Shown piece after piece: positions 34,164 to 63,754 of a stretch of DNA of 64,000 nt. The position numbers were made by a program, and so were the translations under genes. The notes under the pieces were generated by a model, which was not told the origin of the DNA, did not search any database, and saw nothing but the letters and a program-made list of their open reading frames with translations. The stretch is from Cristatella mucedo. Lineage: Eukaryota; Bryozoa; Phylactolaemata; Cristatellidae. Each line of letters begins with the position of its first letter. Within the stretch, counting starts at the first letter, position 1. The DNA is taken from contig WPIO01000004.1 in the NCBI GenBank assembly GCA_009760855.2, positions 13,142,001 to 13,206,000 on the forward strand. Reading direction: 5' to 3'.

Positions 34164-36550
34164 TTCTTACATGTACTGCTTTTTAAGAACTGGATGCTAA
34201 TGTCGAAGCAGCAGAGAGCTGCTCTATCAGCCGCAGCGATCAAGAAGCCTAGTATCTCCATATCTCCATTCTTGAATCTAGCATCGAGTATCTGCCAAAC
34301 CGTTTCAGCAAATCGCTCAACATATAGTACATAGCATATAGTATATAGCATATGCTTCATTGTTAGCAAGCGCCAGCAAGTTTTCAAAAATCTCACGTCT
34401 GCCGCTAAGAAAGTTATGTATGCATTAACAATTGCATAACAGTCAACGAATTTCAGTATACATTCAGTCTGTAGTTGACTAGTGTAGAAGCTGTGGCTTT
34501 GCCCTCAGCTTTTAAGCAGAAGACTCCAATTTAAGACAACATGAAAGGCCATGCTACCAGCTGGTTTTGGCTAGGCCTCAGCTGTCATCTATGCACTGTG
34601 CATACCTAAGGCTTTCTAATTGGGTTGGTACAACTTCTGCTGGCCCATGAAAACCTTGAGCTTTTGTGGGAAGTAGAGAGAAAGTACCCATCTTTCGCTC
34701 CTGTGATGTAAGATGGAGAGTTTAGTTTCATTTTTAATGTGACGTTAAATGCTGCAACGCCTTCATGCTTGTCAAGTTGAAAGTTTTAGAAGTAGTGGCG
34801 CAACAACCTCAGCTATCAGTTTTCTGATGAATCGGCTAACGATCTTCTGAAAGCAACAAAATCCCTCTCAGTTACTTGTCTGGGCAGCTCCCTGCTTGTA
34901 AGGCCAAAAGTACGGCTGAGGAGTGTCCACAGTGGCATCACTTAGCAATAAGGGCTGATTGGCGAGTTATTGCTCTACTGTAATTCTATACTCAAAACTA
35001 CGTAGAAGTTGGGCATTTGCATTAAGACGTTATAGAACCTCCTTCGAATGGCGCGAGTTTACTACGAAAAATCACGCTTCACTTAACTTGTGTTCGAAAA
35101 TAGAAATTCGATTAAAAACAACGGATATTGTACAGCAAGCGCGTTAAATTTGTTCAAAGAACTTCCGAGTGCTGCAAGCGCGAGAGGCTTTGTCAACCGT
35201 TTCGCTTGGAGCTCTGCCGCATCGTTCTCCTAGAGAGGGGGGGTGGCTGAACTTTGACCTTCCGATAGCCATTTTAACATTGGCATCAGCGTAATGTGGA
35301 GATCTCTGTTTAAGTAAGATATACTAGCAGGACACGGTTATTTCATTCGAGCGGCCCTGTTCAACGAGCATCTAAAGGCTATGAAAGCCTTGAACTTTTA
35401 ATAAAAAAAAAGCGAGTATTTCGAGAGCTTTAAGCACGAGTACTGCTATTGGTCAAAGTTCGCTACGCCCTCGCTAATGCTCGCATAGGTAAGGCGCTAC
35501 TAATGTCCAAAGTAGCAGTGAGCGTCTCGTTGAAATAACTAACACAGTGTCCTCATACTGAGGCGCCGCTCTTCCAAGACTCGGTAGGTTTGGCGGAAAC
35601 ATGACGCAAGATGCCGATGGCTACTGAGCTAAAACTAATTAGTCGCCCTTGATGTTGGAAGCATCGAAGGAGTGTAACAACCCGTGAGGCCCATGCCGCC
35701 AGTCGGTCAGTCAGCCATTTATTACGACGCCGCCCGCTGAATCCACTGCGGGCCTGTGCTCTACTACCTACGTTGCCGTTTTACTATCGATGCCCTCTTG
35801 ATATAAACGTAATGGGTCAGTCGTGAACGTAGCAACGATATCAGAATTACCAAAAGCCTAGGCAAAAGCAACGGCTCAAGTTGGGTTTACACGGGAGTCT
35901 TGCTTCCTATCGACTCAAGTCTCACTTCGGTCTTCCTTTTTTGTCGGAGGTGTACGCGGCAGTCTTGCTCTAAGTCTTGCTTCCTACTCGCTCCGCCCAC
36001 TGAGCGTTCAAAGAAAGATTACTTTTGTTAGGTAGGGAGGTAGGAAATGGCCCTCCGCGATCCACCTCTCTACGGCCACGTTTCGCTAACGCAATTACCG
36101 GCCGAACGAAACGTGTCCGCTACGCCCTTTACCACTCGCCGCCTCACAATATGACTTTTGTACGCATAGCTCAGTGTCCCATAAACAGGGACTCTCGCGG
36201 AACGCATCGATAATTAAAGCCGGTAAAGCCTTCCAAGCACGCCTTTCGTAGCGACGAAGAAGGCGCGGCCTTGACCATGTCATTGACCTTGACCGTGACC
36301 ATCAAGGCCAACATCTACGAATAGTCGCGTACTTGACCTTCTCTTCGACGCTTCTTCAGGTGCTGGCGACACCCATCGAGCTCAGCTGCGAGGGAGGCTC
36401 GGGTGTCGCAGGATTAGCGTTTGATTTTTTCGCGGGGCTCTGCCGGAATTCAGAATAAATTTTTTAAATGCGTAGTTTTTTTTATTTAAGTGAGATATTG
36501 CCTTCTTCCATGACAGTATCCAGAAACTCGACCCTAATTATCAGATTATT
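34164..36550. other. Intergenic, no supported gene
   Basis: No recognisable coding or repeat family. A run of TGACCTTGA-like half-sites lies at about 36270-36350. Confidence 0.45.
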
Positions 36551-36555
36551 GATCC

Positions 36556-36755
36556 AGAATGCTCCCCGGCTCGTCAGCAAGCTGGAATTGATCTTGAATG
36601 TCGCCCGCGCCGCCACTTTCTTCCTCCTCATCCTTCCCTTCTCGCTGCCGCAGGTTCTCCTGGGCGTTTTCGTATTCGAAGAAACGGGCGGCAGCCAAAC
36701 GGTCAGGATAAGCGAACGTGCGCTCCTTGGAAAGAACTCGCTGGAGGAGTTAAAT
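36556..36755 (-). CDS. Possible terminal exon of an unidentified gene
   Basis: After an acceptor-like actcctccag, the - strand is open for about 65 codons: RVLSKERTFAYPDRLAAARF, FEYENAQENLRQREGKDEEE, and an end SILDQ with TAA. The codon use and charged composition look coding, and the + strand alternative is mostly hydrophobic noise. No family is recognised and no upstream exon could be joined. Confidence 0.35.
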
Positions 36756-36959
36756 GCAATGGCGACTTGCTTCTCACATTTCCACTTTTGTCTTCGCTAC
36801 AGCACGTAACTCTACGTTGAAAAAATAAATAAATAATAATCCTAAATAATGCCCTGGAAATCTGGATTTATCTTAACACATTTTGAAATGCATATTTTAA
36901 AATAAATTAAAAATCTACGCACCTCTACCTAGGATGATGGGAAAGGTGCTTCGATGCCT

Positions 36960-37640
36960 TCGTGCCATCCACATTGACACCTGCAGCAGATAATTTCGCA
37001 CTGGCTCATGAGGTACGACTTGCCCACGCCGTGGGCAGGCGAGTTGCATCAAAGCGAGCCATCCCTCGCAGTATGCATTTGCCCAGTGCAGGAAGAAACT
37101 GCACCTGGCGCACACTTTCGGCCTCCACCGCACATCCAGCGAAGTCTGTGATCTGGACCAGGCGCGGCCTGATCCCAAACCTTATAGTTATGGCCCTGCC
37201 GATCGTGCACGGCAGCCGGCGAAACCATCAGCCGGTGCCTGGAAACAAGCGACGGGCGGCAGCCGCCGACCTGTACCCAGACCTCTACGACAGAGAAGCG
37301 GCCATGTAATAAAATAAAATCTAGTTCATTTGTATAGTGCCCTTAGAGAACTGAATCTCCATTCAGGCGCTTCACATAAGCCACAGGGCTCGAGCTCACG
37401 ACCTCGACAAGACCTTAACCACTGGGCCAACATCGCGGCCACGTAATCGTAGGCGCAGCTGTCCCGAGCGACGACAACAACAAGGACGATGCCCTCGAGA
37501 AGACCGCAGACCGACCACGAGATCTTGTGAAGTATGCTGGCTTCGGGTACGACCTACTGGCGAACGGGAGTAGACCGACGTCGACGTCCCCCCCCCCCCG
37601 GCGAGACCCGGTCCTCAAGTCCGAATGCCGCAAGCGGGAA
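36960..37640 (+). other. GC-rich island with open frames split by a SINE
   Basis: After removing the SINE at 37311-37434 and one target-site copy, a + strand frame would run on through GHVIVGAAVPSDDNNKDDAL and DLVKYAGFGYDLLANGS. It may be a decayed retroelement or gene fragment. No family is supported. Confidence 0.3.
37311..37434 (-). mobile_element. SINE family B with target-site duplication
   Basis: A tRNA-like head on the - strand (cgaggtcgtgagctcgagcc) and LINE-like tail. It is flanked by gcggccatgtaat (37298-37310) and gcggccacgtaat (37435-37447), a 13-base duplication with one mismatch. Confidence 0.8.
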
Positions 37641-38017
37641 CATGCACAGTCTCTGTGCTCATAGCATGCCGCAGAGCTACCGGAAGCTCTTTCGGCAGTT
37701 ATTTGTCAGCGGCTCAATTCTGGGCAGAGGTAAAGTGCTCTCAGAACGCTCTGTGGCGGCACTAAATACCTTGTATGACCATAATGAAAACTACTTCCGA
37801 AAGTCTATGCCGCCGCTACATAAATGAGGCTGTTTAGGTTGTTAGTTAACTTCAGTTCTTGGAATATTTTAAGTGAATTACCCGAATATAATGAATGTTA
37901 TTCGTTGGGATATAGTCGCAATTGTGAGAACATATGGCTAACGTTCCACTGCCTCCTTATGACATTTTACGGAACCACGCCCGCCCACACGACCTGAAAG
38001 CAGTTATCACACCAGGC

Positions 38018-38101
38018 TACACGTGCGAATTAGATTAGCTCTTTCCCGTTATTTCTCTCTACACGTGCGAATTAGATTAGCTCTTTCCCGTTATTTCTCT
38101 C
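38018..38101. repeat. Perfect 2 x 42-base tandem duplication
   Basis: Unit starting tacacgtgcgaattagatta, at 38018-38059 and 38060-38101, identical in both copies. Confidence 0.95.
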
Positions 38102-38292
38102 AGGGTACTTAGTAGTCCAATGCACCCACGGTACCTTTAATGACCTCGTCTAATATGAATGATCACTCAAGACAACGACCACTTACTTTTCACATCAAAT
38201 ACCTTTAACATTTCGGAAGATCATACATCCGCATGTCGGCGTTGGGTGGCTACCATGACGCCTAACTTAAGTTTCGGACAGCAATTCAAAGG

Positions 38293-38417
<125 letters not shown>

Positions 38418-38499
38418 AAGAGCTAAATCTCTTTCGACGAGCTACCTATCCCGGATAACCACATAAAAGGACTCCTGAGGTGGTCGGAGCAAGCGCTCC

Positions 38500-39465
38500 C
38501 TGGAGCGTATGAGTTTTCAGCTCCTTTTCAAATGTTGTCTCGTGACATCGTGATATCAGTCCGTAGCGAGTTACACGCTTTAGGGCAGCGATTCTCAACC
38601 TGTGGGTCGCGACCCCTTTGGGGGTCGAACGACCCTTTCATAGGATCACCTAAGACATGGGAAAACGCGAATTTCCACATTTCGCACAAATAATTTTATG
38701 GTTGGGGGTCGCCATAGCCTGAGGAACTGTACTCGAGAGTCTCGGCATTAGGAAGGTTGAGAACCACTGCTTTAGGGCGTAATAACTGAAAAAACATTGT
38801 CTCCAAATGATTGGGTTAGAGGCAAAGCAAAATGCCCGTAGCCAGAGCTAGAAGAGCCGTCCGATACGGTGGGAAGCCCGAAGAGTAAGTCAGATGACTC
38901 AAGGCCGAATCAAGAGATCTCAAAAGGATTGACATGACCTTGACTTTGAGGTAGATGTACTGCTTGATGTGTGGAACCAGTTTAAGTCGGTGAGAAGTGT
39001 TGCAATGCAGCGATTGCGACGTTGATGAGAGACAAGCATGCAGAGTTTTGCACCATCTGCATGCATCTCATTTCTAAGGCATGACAATCTTATTGCTACG
39101 TGTCTGAAAGTAGGCATACTTGGCTTCGGAGCTGATGTGGTCATATAGTAAAAGGTCATTTTGGAAGAGTACACTCAGCTTACATGCAGAGGGTACGAGA
39201 AATATGCTGGCCGAACAAATTTGGAGGGTTAGGCTCTCCCATTTCAGAGTAACTCAGCTTGCCCATTTCTATTTCGTTGTATCGCTATTCAGTTTGAGAA
39301 AGTTTGCAGAAATCCAAGTGTAAATGACAGCCATACATACATCAGGGGGACTTGAAAGAGTTTGAGATTCGGGAAGACAGACAGACAGCGAGGAATCAAA
39401 GCACTGGTATGGCTGTATATCTGCATAGAAGTGAAAGCTTAGATAGTGCTCGGCGATCAGCAAAT
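38500..39465 (-). mobile_element. Old CR1/L2-like LINE fragment, host to the SPIN-like MITE
   Basis: The - strand carries a decayed YADD region near 39420 (LSFHFYADIQPYQCFDSS) and TWISANFLKLNSD. The left part aligns to the LINE C-terminal region on both sides of 38578-38777. The 3' tail is missing. Confidence 0.65.
38586..38769. mobile_element. SPIN-like nonautonomous hAT transposon (MITE), 184 bp
   Basis: Ends are cagcgattctcaacct and aggttgagaaccactg, imperfect inverted repeats. Internal blocks (gtgggtcgcgacccctttgg, gggggtcgaacgaccctttc, ggcattaggaaggttgagaa) match the SPIN nonautonomous family as I recall it. The 8-base duplication ctttaggg flanks it exactly (38578-38585 and 38770-38777), as expected for hAT. 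It has no coding capacity. Confidence 0.9.
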
Positions 39466-39530
39466 GCAAAGCGCCTAGAAAGAGATTGAGTTCTCTGAGG
39501 GCGCTATATCAAGTGCATTATTATTATTAT
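39466..39530 (+). mobile_element. LINE 3' hairpin tail
   Basis: caaagcgcctagaaagagat, then gagggcgctatatcaagtg and an ATT run. It abuts the opposite-strand LINE fragment. Confidence 0.75.
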
Positions 39531-39534
39531 TGCT

Positions 39535-40841
39535 TTAGTAAGAGGGTGGAAGATAAACTGAAAAAACCTTAAAACATATCTCTCGGGTAGTCAGTATGTT
39601 AAAGGCTCGTCGGTTGAAGTTAGGCATAGAAGATTTGAAGCACGCCCATACATGAATATACCTCACCCAGCGACTGAGCTGTCGGCCTACATGCCAGCAG
39701 ATTGGATCTGATTAACTTTCATGTGTGGAGAATCTGAAGGAATTTCCCAGATCATTGCAAGCTTCTTTAACTATCTGATTATTACTCACGTACTCTCTAA
39801 CTCGCTTAAGTAGTTGCAACATTGACCTCTTTCCAAACCACTTGATCGTAGTGAGCAGCCCCTTCCTCTGAGCTAGCATGCTGGTAGCAGTTTGGGATTG
39901 TCTAGCCTCGTGGATGCTTTCGGCAACCTACCGGACTGCTGAGTACTTACTAGGAGCATGGCTCGTCAAGTAGGAAAAGACCAGTCCGAGGTCGACAGTC
40001 AGAGGTCAGAGGCTGCGTACCATCAACGCAGTGCCGGCGGTGACTTTATTAATTTTGCATGAATTACACGGAGAATCTAGAAAAATAATTTAAAAGGAGC
40101 AGCTCTGTTTTAAGTCGAATTACGTAAATAGCCACAATAGCACCGTATTTTGCACATTTCAGTAATGCAAGTCCACTCAAGCCAGCACAATAACTCGGGA
40201 GAGAACCCGCCTAACAGAACTCCAGCAGCTACACGTGATGGCTACAGCCTCTACGAAGAGTGAAACTAAACGTGCCCTTTTGAGCCGAGCCGTACATCCT
40301 ACACGACAAGCAAAAGACAACCGAGTGGTTTCCACCAACCTATCCAGCCACTGCAAACGTCGATGTGGCAGGCTCTAAAGCAATGCTGTGACTAACCATG
40401 CAGTCAAGGGAGTTGCACTTGGGCCATTGCACGGAAGCTAAGTACCAGGGACCGCTTGGAAGAGTCCACGTAAAACACGGCTGCGAAACAAGTAACCACA
40501 TCAACTGAACTGCTCTGACAGGCTTTCTAACAGACGGCAAGTGATTCAGCTGCCTTTCCCTGCTGGCCATGGTCAGTGCTCATCTGAATGACTTGCATTG
40601 ACTGGGTGTGCTGTCTGTAGCAAGCGCTTGCTCTCTGCATCTGCTGCTGCTGCAACTGCTGCTGCTGCTGCTCCTGCCACTGGTGAGTTCGACATTGACC
40701 TGGATGTACCGACACCAAGCCTAGGTGCTCTCAGAGTGCTGATGACTCCTCACAGACGGCAATGAACACGACGAAAGAACCTCAATCAACAGAACCATCC
40801 TTATTCCTTCTGATGTCTGTCCAGCAGCTCCCTTTACATTC
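39535..40841. other. Presumed 3' UTR and downstream flank of ZIP13
   Basis: No other gene seen. On the - strand an AATAAA lies at 40050-40045, about 790 bases after the ZIP13 stop. A polyglutamine-like CTG/CAG tract at 40638-40675 falls in this presumed UTR. Confidence 0.45.
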
Positions 40842-58662
<17,821 letters not shown>

Positions 58663-59420
58663 TTCGACTTCTCGGACCCTGCGAAGTAATAGCGCGACAT
58701 AATTACAGATAGCGCCTCACAGCCGCCACCCGCGGGCCGACATCGCAACCGGATGTGATACGTCTACCGGCGGCCCGACCGACCGACCGACCGACCGTCG
58801 CGCGACGTTGCTGGCGTGGCAATGCGACTCGGCACCGCGTGCGTCACTTAAAGACGACGCATTTAGAAGAATGACGCGCGACGCTAGCTGTAATCCCCCT
58901 ATAACGTCCGACCGACCGCCCCTGTGTTGGTGAAGAACTGGGAGCTCATTAGCTCTGCGAGGACCGCCGCCGCCCGTCCGGTGCTGGCGGCTATGCGCAC
59001 TGATGCGTCCTAAGCACTCGGAGGAAAGCCGTCGCACCGCCGGACTACCGTTCACCGCGCCGCGCCGCGCCGGCCGCTCACTTCCGCCCAGCAGCGGAGT
59101 GTCTTCGAGCGTGCGCAGGGGTGCGATCGGACCCGATCGAGCTTCCGCTCGGTACGCCGTGGCCGACTAACGATGCGCCGACGACGCTTCGTAGGACTTC
59201 GCGAACTCGCGCTACTGACGAGAGAGATTCGAGACGTTAGAAGACGCGGTACGGATTTTAAAAAAAAAGGCAAATTACTGCGACTCGGCGGGGGGGGGGC
59301 GGGGGCTCTAGAATTAATTAATACGCAGCAACGAAGCGTCCAACCCGAGAAGTAGCCAGAAACTCGCGAGTCGCGTGGATGAGCGCTCAGCTACTCGCGC
59401 ACGCGGCCGCCTTTCACCAG
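58663..59420 (-). promoter_or_regulatory. CpG-rich region upstream of ZIP13 (presumed promoter)
   Basis: CpG dinucleotides are dense, unlike most of the window. It includes a (CCGA)n run at about 58778-58800. No TATA box was identified. The role is inferred from position only. Confidence 0.4.
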
Positions 59421-60560
59421 CTGGGAGCGGGACGCTGGCGAGCGACCGCGCGCGGGCAAAGAATCAGCGTCGCCAGTCGACGTAATCGGGCCGCGGACGG
59501 ATACCAGCCCCGCTGTTTGCTTGTCCTACGCTGAGCTGCTGAGAGCGAGCCGCTGGCGATAGATTCGTCACTCGTCTGTGCAGCGCCTGCAGCGACAGCC
59601 TTCAACAAAACGGCCTGCAGCAGCCCGCAAGTGCGGTCGCGCGCTCCCGTCGGGTCGCACAGCAGCGTGCGAGCAACGAATGTGTCGACGATGCCGAAGG
59701 CCCAACGAGGATGCCGCCACTCGAATGTGGTCGCCGCCGCCGCGCGCGTTCCCTCCGGGTGCGTCCGAGCAGAAACTCTGCAAGAGTCACTCGACGCGGT
59801 CGCCCCCCCCCCGCCGATGCAGTCAGGGACTTCGGCAATTATTCGCGTCTCGCCAGCCGCTCGCATGCGCACGCTAGCTTCCCGCGAGGGTTACGTGGAA
59901 AAGCCTCGTTTTGAAAGTACGCTCACGCGCGTGCTACTCGCACAAAGAATATTTTTTAATCAGCATGCGGTACAGTGATTTCGTTGGCACGCGCTCTTGC
60001 GCTGGTTAAGGCTCATAATATTGTATCTGCCGGGCATTGGCTTCGTGCGGTCGTGCTACGCGAGTGTTGTCAAACGAGCCGTGGACAAAAGCAAACGATG
60101 GCTTCCGGAGATTGGTGCGGTAGCTGCCGCATTCGGATCAAGCAGACCACGTTTAGACCTTCACTTGTATGTATGTATAGTAAGGATGTGGGAGGGTACA
60201 GTAGCCCTAGCTACGCTGTGAGGACGGCTAGCCGTTCGCCTGACTGCCCCCTTCCCCGCCTTTCAAATCAGCCGTATTCGGTACGGCGGCCCCTCCAGCG
60301 CCAGCCGCCGGGTCGGCTTCCCCCTCCGGATTACGGCGGGTAATCATTATTCGCGATTACGCAATTATAAGAGAGTTTATGGCCGAAGCCGTTGAAAAAG
60401 CCGGTGTCCTACGATAGGCTGGCAGTTAGGATTCCAGATTCAGCCTCGGCATTGGAGCTGGCTTGAGCTCTGGGTATTGTTCGGTATAGTGCAAGTTTTC
60501 CGATTCGGTCGTACATTATACAGTATATACATGTATAAAACACATAATTCGAAGAAATCA
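59420..60560. other. GC-rich flank, no supported gene
   Basis: Several overlapping long frames on both strands at 59414-59980 are what high GC content produces. No domain was recognised. Confidence 0.45.
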
Positions 60561-60569
60561 TGCAAATCC

Positions 60570-60885
60570 TCAAAACAACCATTGCGCTCGACACGGTACC
60601 GCTATTTCTCTCGATATGTGTCGTTCCGTTTGTTCAAACCGGTCGTCCTGGCACTGCAAGAGCACAGAGAGGTCAGGCTCCTGCGGGACGAGGTCACCGT
60701 CGGCGATGCGCAGTTCCTCGCCGAACTCGACGCGGTCGATTTCGGATATTTCCTCCTCGTCTGGCTCATCCTCGTCGTCGATCAGACTTCGACGCCGCGG
60801 CCCTCTCTTTGCCGAGGCTCGACAGCCACTAGTGGTGGACACGCTATCGGCTAGCGCGGGCGTTGCTCTGGCTGCGCTCGACTCA
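60570..60885 (-). CDS. Possible acidic protein exon, unidentified
   Basis: The - strand is open from about 60895 to 60570 and reads RSLIDDEDEPDEEEISEIDR, VEFGEELRIADGDLVPQEPD and LSVLLQCQDDRFEQTERH. Its strongly acidic, non-repetitive composition looks coding. An acceptor-like gggctgag and a donor-like gtaccg border it weakly. No family is recognised. Confidence 0.3.
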
Positions 60886-61179
60886 GCCCAAGCCGTTGAA
60901 GGCCAAGGCCGTCACGAAATCTGTATGTACTAGTCACGAAAGCGACTCCAGATCGGGTCCTTCTTCGGGCCCACGACGAACGGTACCAGCGAGTACAATA
61001 TGGCGAACCACGCAGATATCAGAACTCGCGGAAAAAAGCGTGGATAGCCGGGCCCGGCCGGCGCCCCGGCTGACTTGACCCGCACTCCGCGGTCATCGGC
61101 TCAGCCAATTAGCGCACACTCGACTGGGTCCGCGAGCTTAGTTGCCTTAGTAATATATCGGAAATTTGATATTCTACGT

Positions 61180-61255
61180 GTATGTAAAGTGCATAGAAAG
61201 GGATCGAGTTCTCTGAGGGCGCTTTATCAAGTGTGTAGTTATTATTATTGTGCAT
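61180..61255 (+). mobile_element. LINE 3' hairpin tail
   Basis: gtaaagtgcatagaaaggga, gagggcgctttatcaagtg and an ATT run; the left arm carries substitutions. Confidence 0.75.
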
Positions 61256-61354
61256 AGTTGATTTCAGGGATTGTACTAAACCCTGTATTATACAGTCTGC
61301 ATTATCTACGTTCTATACACGCCGAATTCGTAACACTGCGCCACTCTTTCGCCA

Positions 61355-61386
61355 CCCTCCTCCCTCCCTCCCTCCCTCCCTCCCTT
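61355..61386. repeat. (CCCT)n microsatellite
   Basis: A short run of CCCT units at the edge of a CpG-rich block. Confidence 0.85.
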
Positions 61387-61389
61387 CCC

Positions 61390-62000
61390 CCGAAGCCACG
61401 TGCTGAACGGACGCGGAAGCCGCACTCGACGTTTGCAAGATTGCGTGACTCTCTCCTTTCCTCTCCCACAGCCACACTGGCCGCGCTCGCGCTCGCGCTC
61501 GCCTGAAGCAAAGCACTGGCAACCATCCCCCGCCACCAAGCGAACCGCACAACCGCCCGCTCCCTCTCAAACGACGACGACGAGCTCCTCCGCACACCGC
61601 ACCCCTTCTCACGATCACCCGCACTATCGAGCGTGACCTGCATCGCCAGCCGGGATCTCCGTTCGTCGCTAAGCGACGCGCGTTCTCGCTCTTCCTTGCC
61701 TCGAAGCGATACGACGATTGAAACCGTTGGGGAGTTTTGCTGAATCCGAAACCCGACGGTAGCCCCGATAAGCGGAACCTTCCCTCGCCGCGCCGCCGCA
61801 GCCGGTCCGGTCCGTGTCCGAAGCCCACGCGGCTGTCGGCGCGGACCGCCGCGCGCGGACGCGAAACGGCAGCGGTTGCACCCGACGGAGTGCTGGCGAC
61901 GGCCGGCCGCCCTTCCTCGCCGTCGATCCTCCGCCGACCGACCGAACGAGCGGGGGACCCGCGGCGAGCGCACCAGCGGCTGGCTGGCCGATGGCCGCGG
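61390..62000. other. CpG-rich block, no supported gene
   Basis: Very high CpG and long stop-free frames on both strands. It could be the promoter of a gene beyond the window or a first exon, but nothing specific was recognised. Confidence 0.4.
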
Positions 62001-62004
62001 GTCT

Positions 62005-62145
62005 CGGCCTGAGCGCCGAGGCGCTCAGGCCGCGGGTTCGAGCCGCGCGCACGAGGCGCTCCTTTACCCGCCCGCTGCAGGCGGCGGTCGGATTGCCGTC
62101 GAGGCTCTTCTGTCGCACAATGCAACGAGGCTGTTTGCTCAGCTG
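62005..62145 (+). mobile_element. SINE family A copy with a palindromic head
   Basis: A 13-bp inverted repeat (cggcctgagcgcc / ggcgctcaggccg, 2-base loop) replaces the usual head. It is followed by gcgggttcgagccgcg, a body, and the end acgaggctgtttgctcagc. Confidence 0.7.
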
Positions 62146-62724
62146 ACCTTTACTTTTTACTCTCGACTCTCGACGCTGGAGAGTTAGGCGATAACGGTTG
62201 GAGAGTTTGCAGAGAGACGGCTAGCCGGTCGTTTAGAAGCTACCGCGACGTCCGCAAGCCTAACGTTTCCGTTGAAGCCCAAAACGCCCGCGTCGCGGAC
62301 GACTCGTCCGTCGCCGAAGACAGGGAGTGCGCGAAACCCGCGCACGCGCGCGCGCGGGTAGGGAGAGACTCCTGGCGGCGAATAGGGGCGGCCCGGCAAA
62401 CTGCAGCGCGCAAAACAGGCCAACGCATGACCCTCGACCCCTGAGCAGGCGGCGTACCGCGCGGCCACCGTCGCGAGCGCAGCGACAGGGTGCGTGCGCT
62501 GCGGTTGCGCCTGAGCGAAGTTCCATTTGGAGGATCTTTTTTTGGGCCAGCCGACCTCTGCCTCTGTCTGGGTCACCACTAGTCTCTGGCCTCATCTGTC
62601 CCTCGTTTCGTTCTGCTTCTGCGAAGTCTCGGTGTTTTCGCAAGCGGATAGGCCGCGGTCTACCGCGGCAGTCGATTCTAAATCGGGCTGCTCAGCAGGT
62701 CAAGGTTCGGTTTGGTAACAGCTC

Positions 62725-62850
62725 CTCTTTGGCCTTGAGAGGGGTAAGGTGCACCTTATTTAACGACCGAGCGCACGTGGGCTCGAGCCGTGCGCCTTAT
62801 GTAAAGCACTTGGATAGAGATTAAGTTCCCTTAGGGCGCTACGCGAATGA
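62725..62850 (+). mobile_element. SINE family B copy
   Basis: Head gaggggtaaggtgcacctta, B-box-like gggctcgagccgtg, and a LINE-like tail (aaagcacttggatagagatt / cttagggcgctacgcg). Confidence 0.75.
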
Positions 62851-63750
62851 ATCGTGTATAACCTGGCCGAAACGTCGCCGCTTGTGACCTCGGTCTGCAG
62901 CCGATAAGAGAATGATCAGCAGTTTCCTCCCGCTTCTGGCGCGAGTTCAAGGGGGTCATTCCTTTTCCAGACCCCATGAAAAATTTCGCCTCTCCTACCG
63001 CCAAGCTTAGTGGTAAACGAACGATCCGAGTTAGCCGCGGTCGCCGACGCAGAGACGCTAACCAGACAGAAAAGGGGTCGTGTCGCGCTCGTCTGCGTCC
63101 AAGACTCATCTGCGTCCAAGACTGCTCGCCGAGCGAGTAGCAGTGTCTTACTTCAAGCTACTGCGCGTCAGTCATTTTGTCTCAGCGGAGCTGCAACCGA
63201 CGGCTGCCCCCTACACTCAGCAGCAGTTGGCTACGTGTAACATGCCAGCGCGGGCGGAAAGGCCGCAGGGGAGGGAAAAGGGTGAGAAAGAGCAACGGCT
63301 AAGAGCAAGGCAACGGAAAGAGCAACGGCTAAGAGCGCTAATACATTAACATAACAAGTCCATATCTATAGCGTAGACTAGTCTATGTGACAGCAGCGGA
63401 GGGTTACAGACGTTCAGCAGCCGCCGTAACGTGCACCGATGGCTTAGTGGCCTAGAAGCTCTATTCAGCTGAAATGGCAAGTTCGGAATCACAAGTGACT
63501 GTCTATCTCATGATGTCGGTTTTTCTGCGGCCTCAGCCCTAGATTACACATAACGCTGGTCAACAAATTTTTACAAAAGTCACGATACTGAAATAAAATC
63601 AGTCTTTTCTTATCCACTTTTATGTGCTTCAACATGAATACGGCAGTCACATCAAAAAATTGGCTCTAATTTTTTGTAAGCTGCAATAAATTAATGTTTA
63701 CATCACGAAATGCAAGCCAGCAGTATTAGGTCTACGGTTAATAGCTGTAA
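62851..63750. other. Anonymous sequence
   Basis: No gene seen. Small direct repeats of agagcaacggctaagagc occur at 63289-63335. Confidence 0.45.
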
Positions 63751-63754
63751 AAAA

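Noticed and set aside
36930-37010. A Walker A-like string HGVGKSYLM on the - strand, considered as a DAP3-type ATPase exon
   Set aside because: An in-frame stop lies just upstream and the following residues do not match any ATPase I know.
37441-37600. LVKYAGFGYDLLANGS as a RIC8-like fragment
   Set aside because: Only this short stretch resembles RIC8; the residues before and after do not.
61313-62125. A 270-codon open frame on the - strand, with other long frames overlapping
   Set aside because: Very high GC and CpG make stops rare in every frame here. The frame crosses a SINE and shows no domain or splice context.
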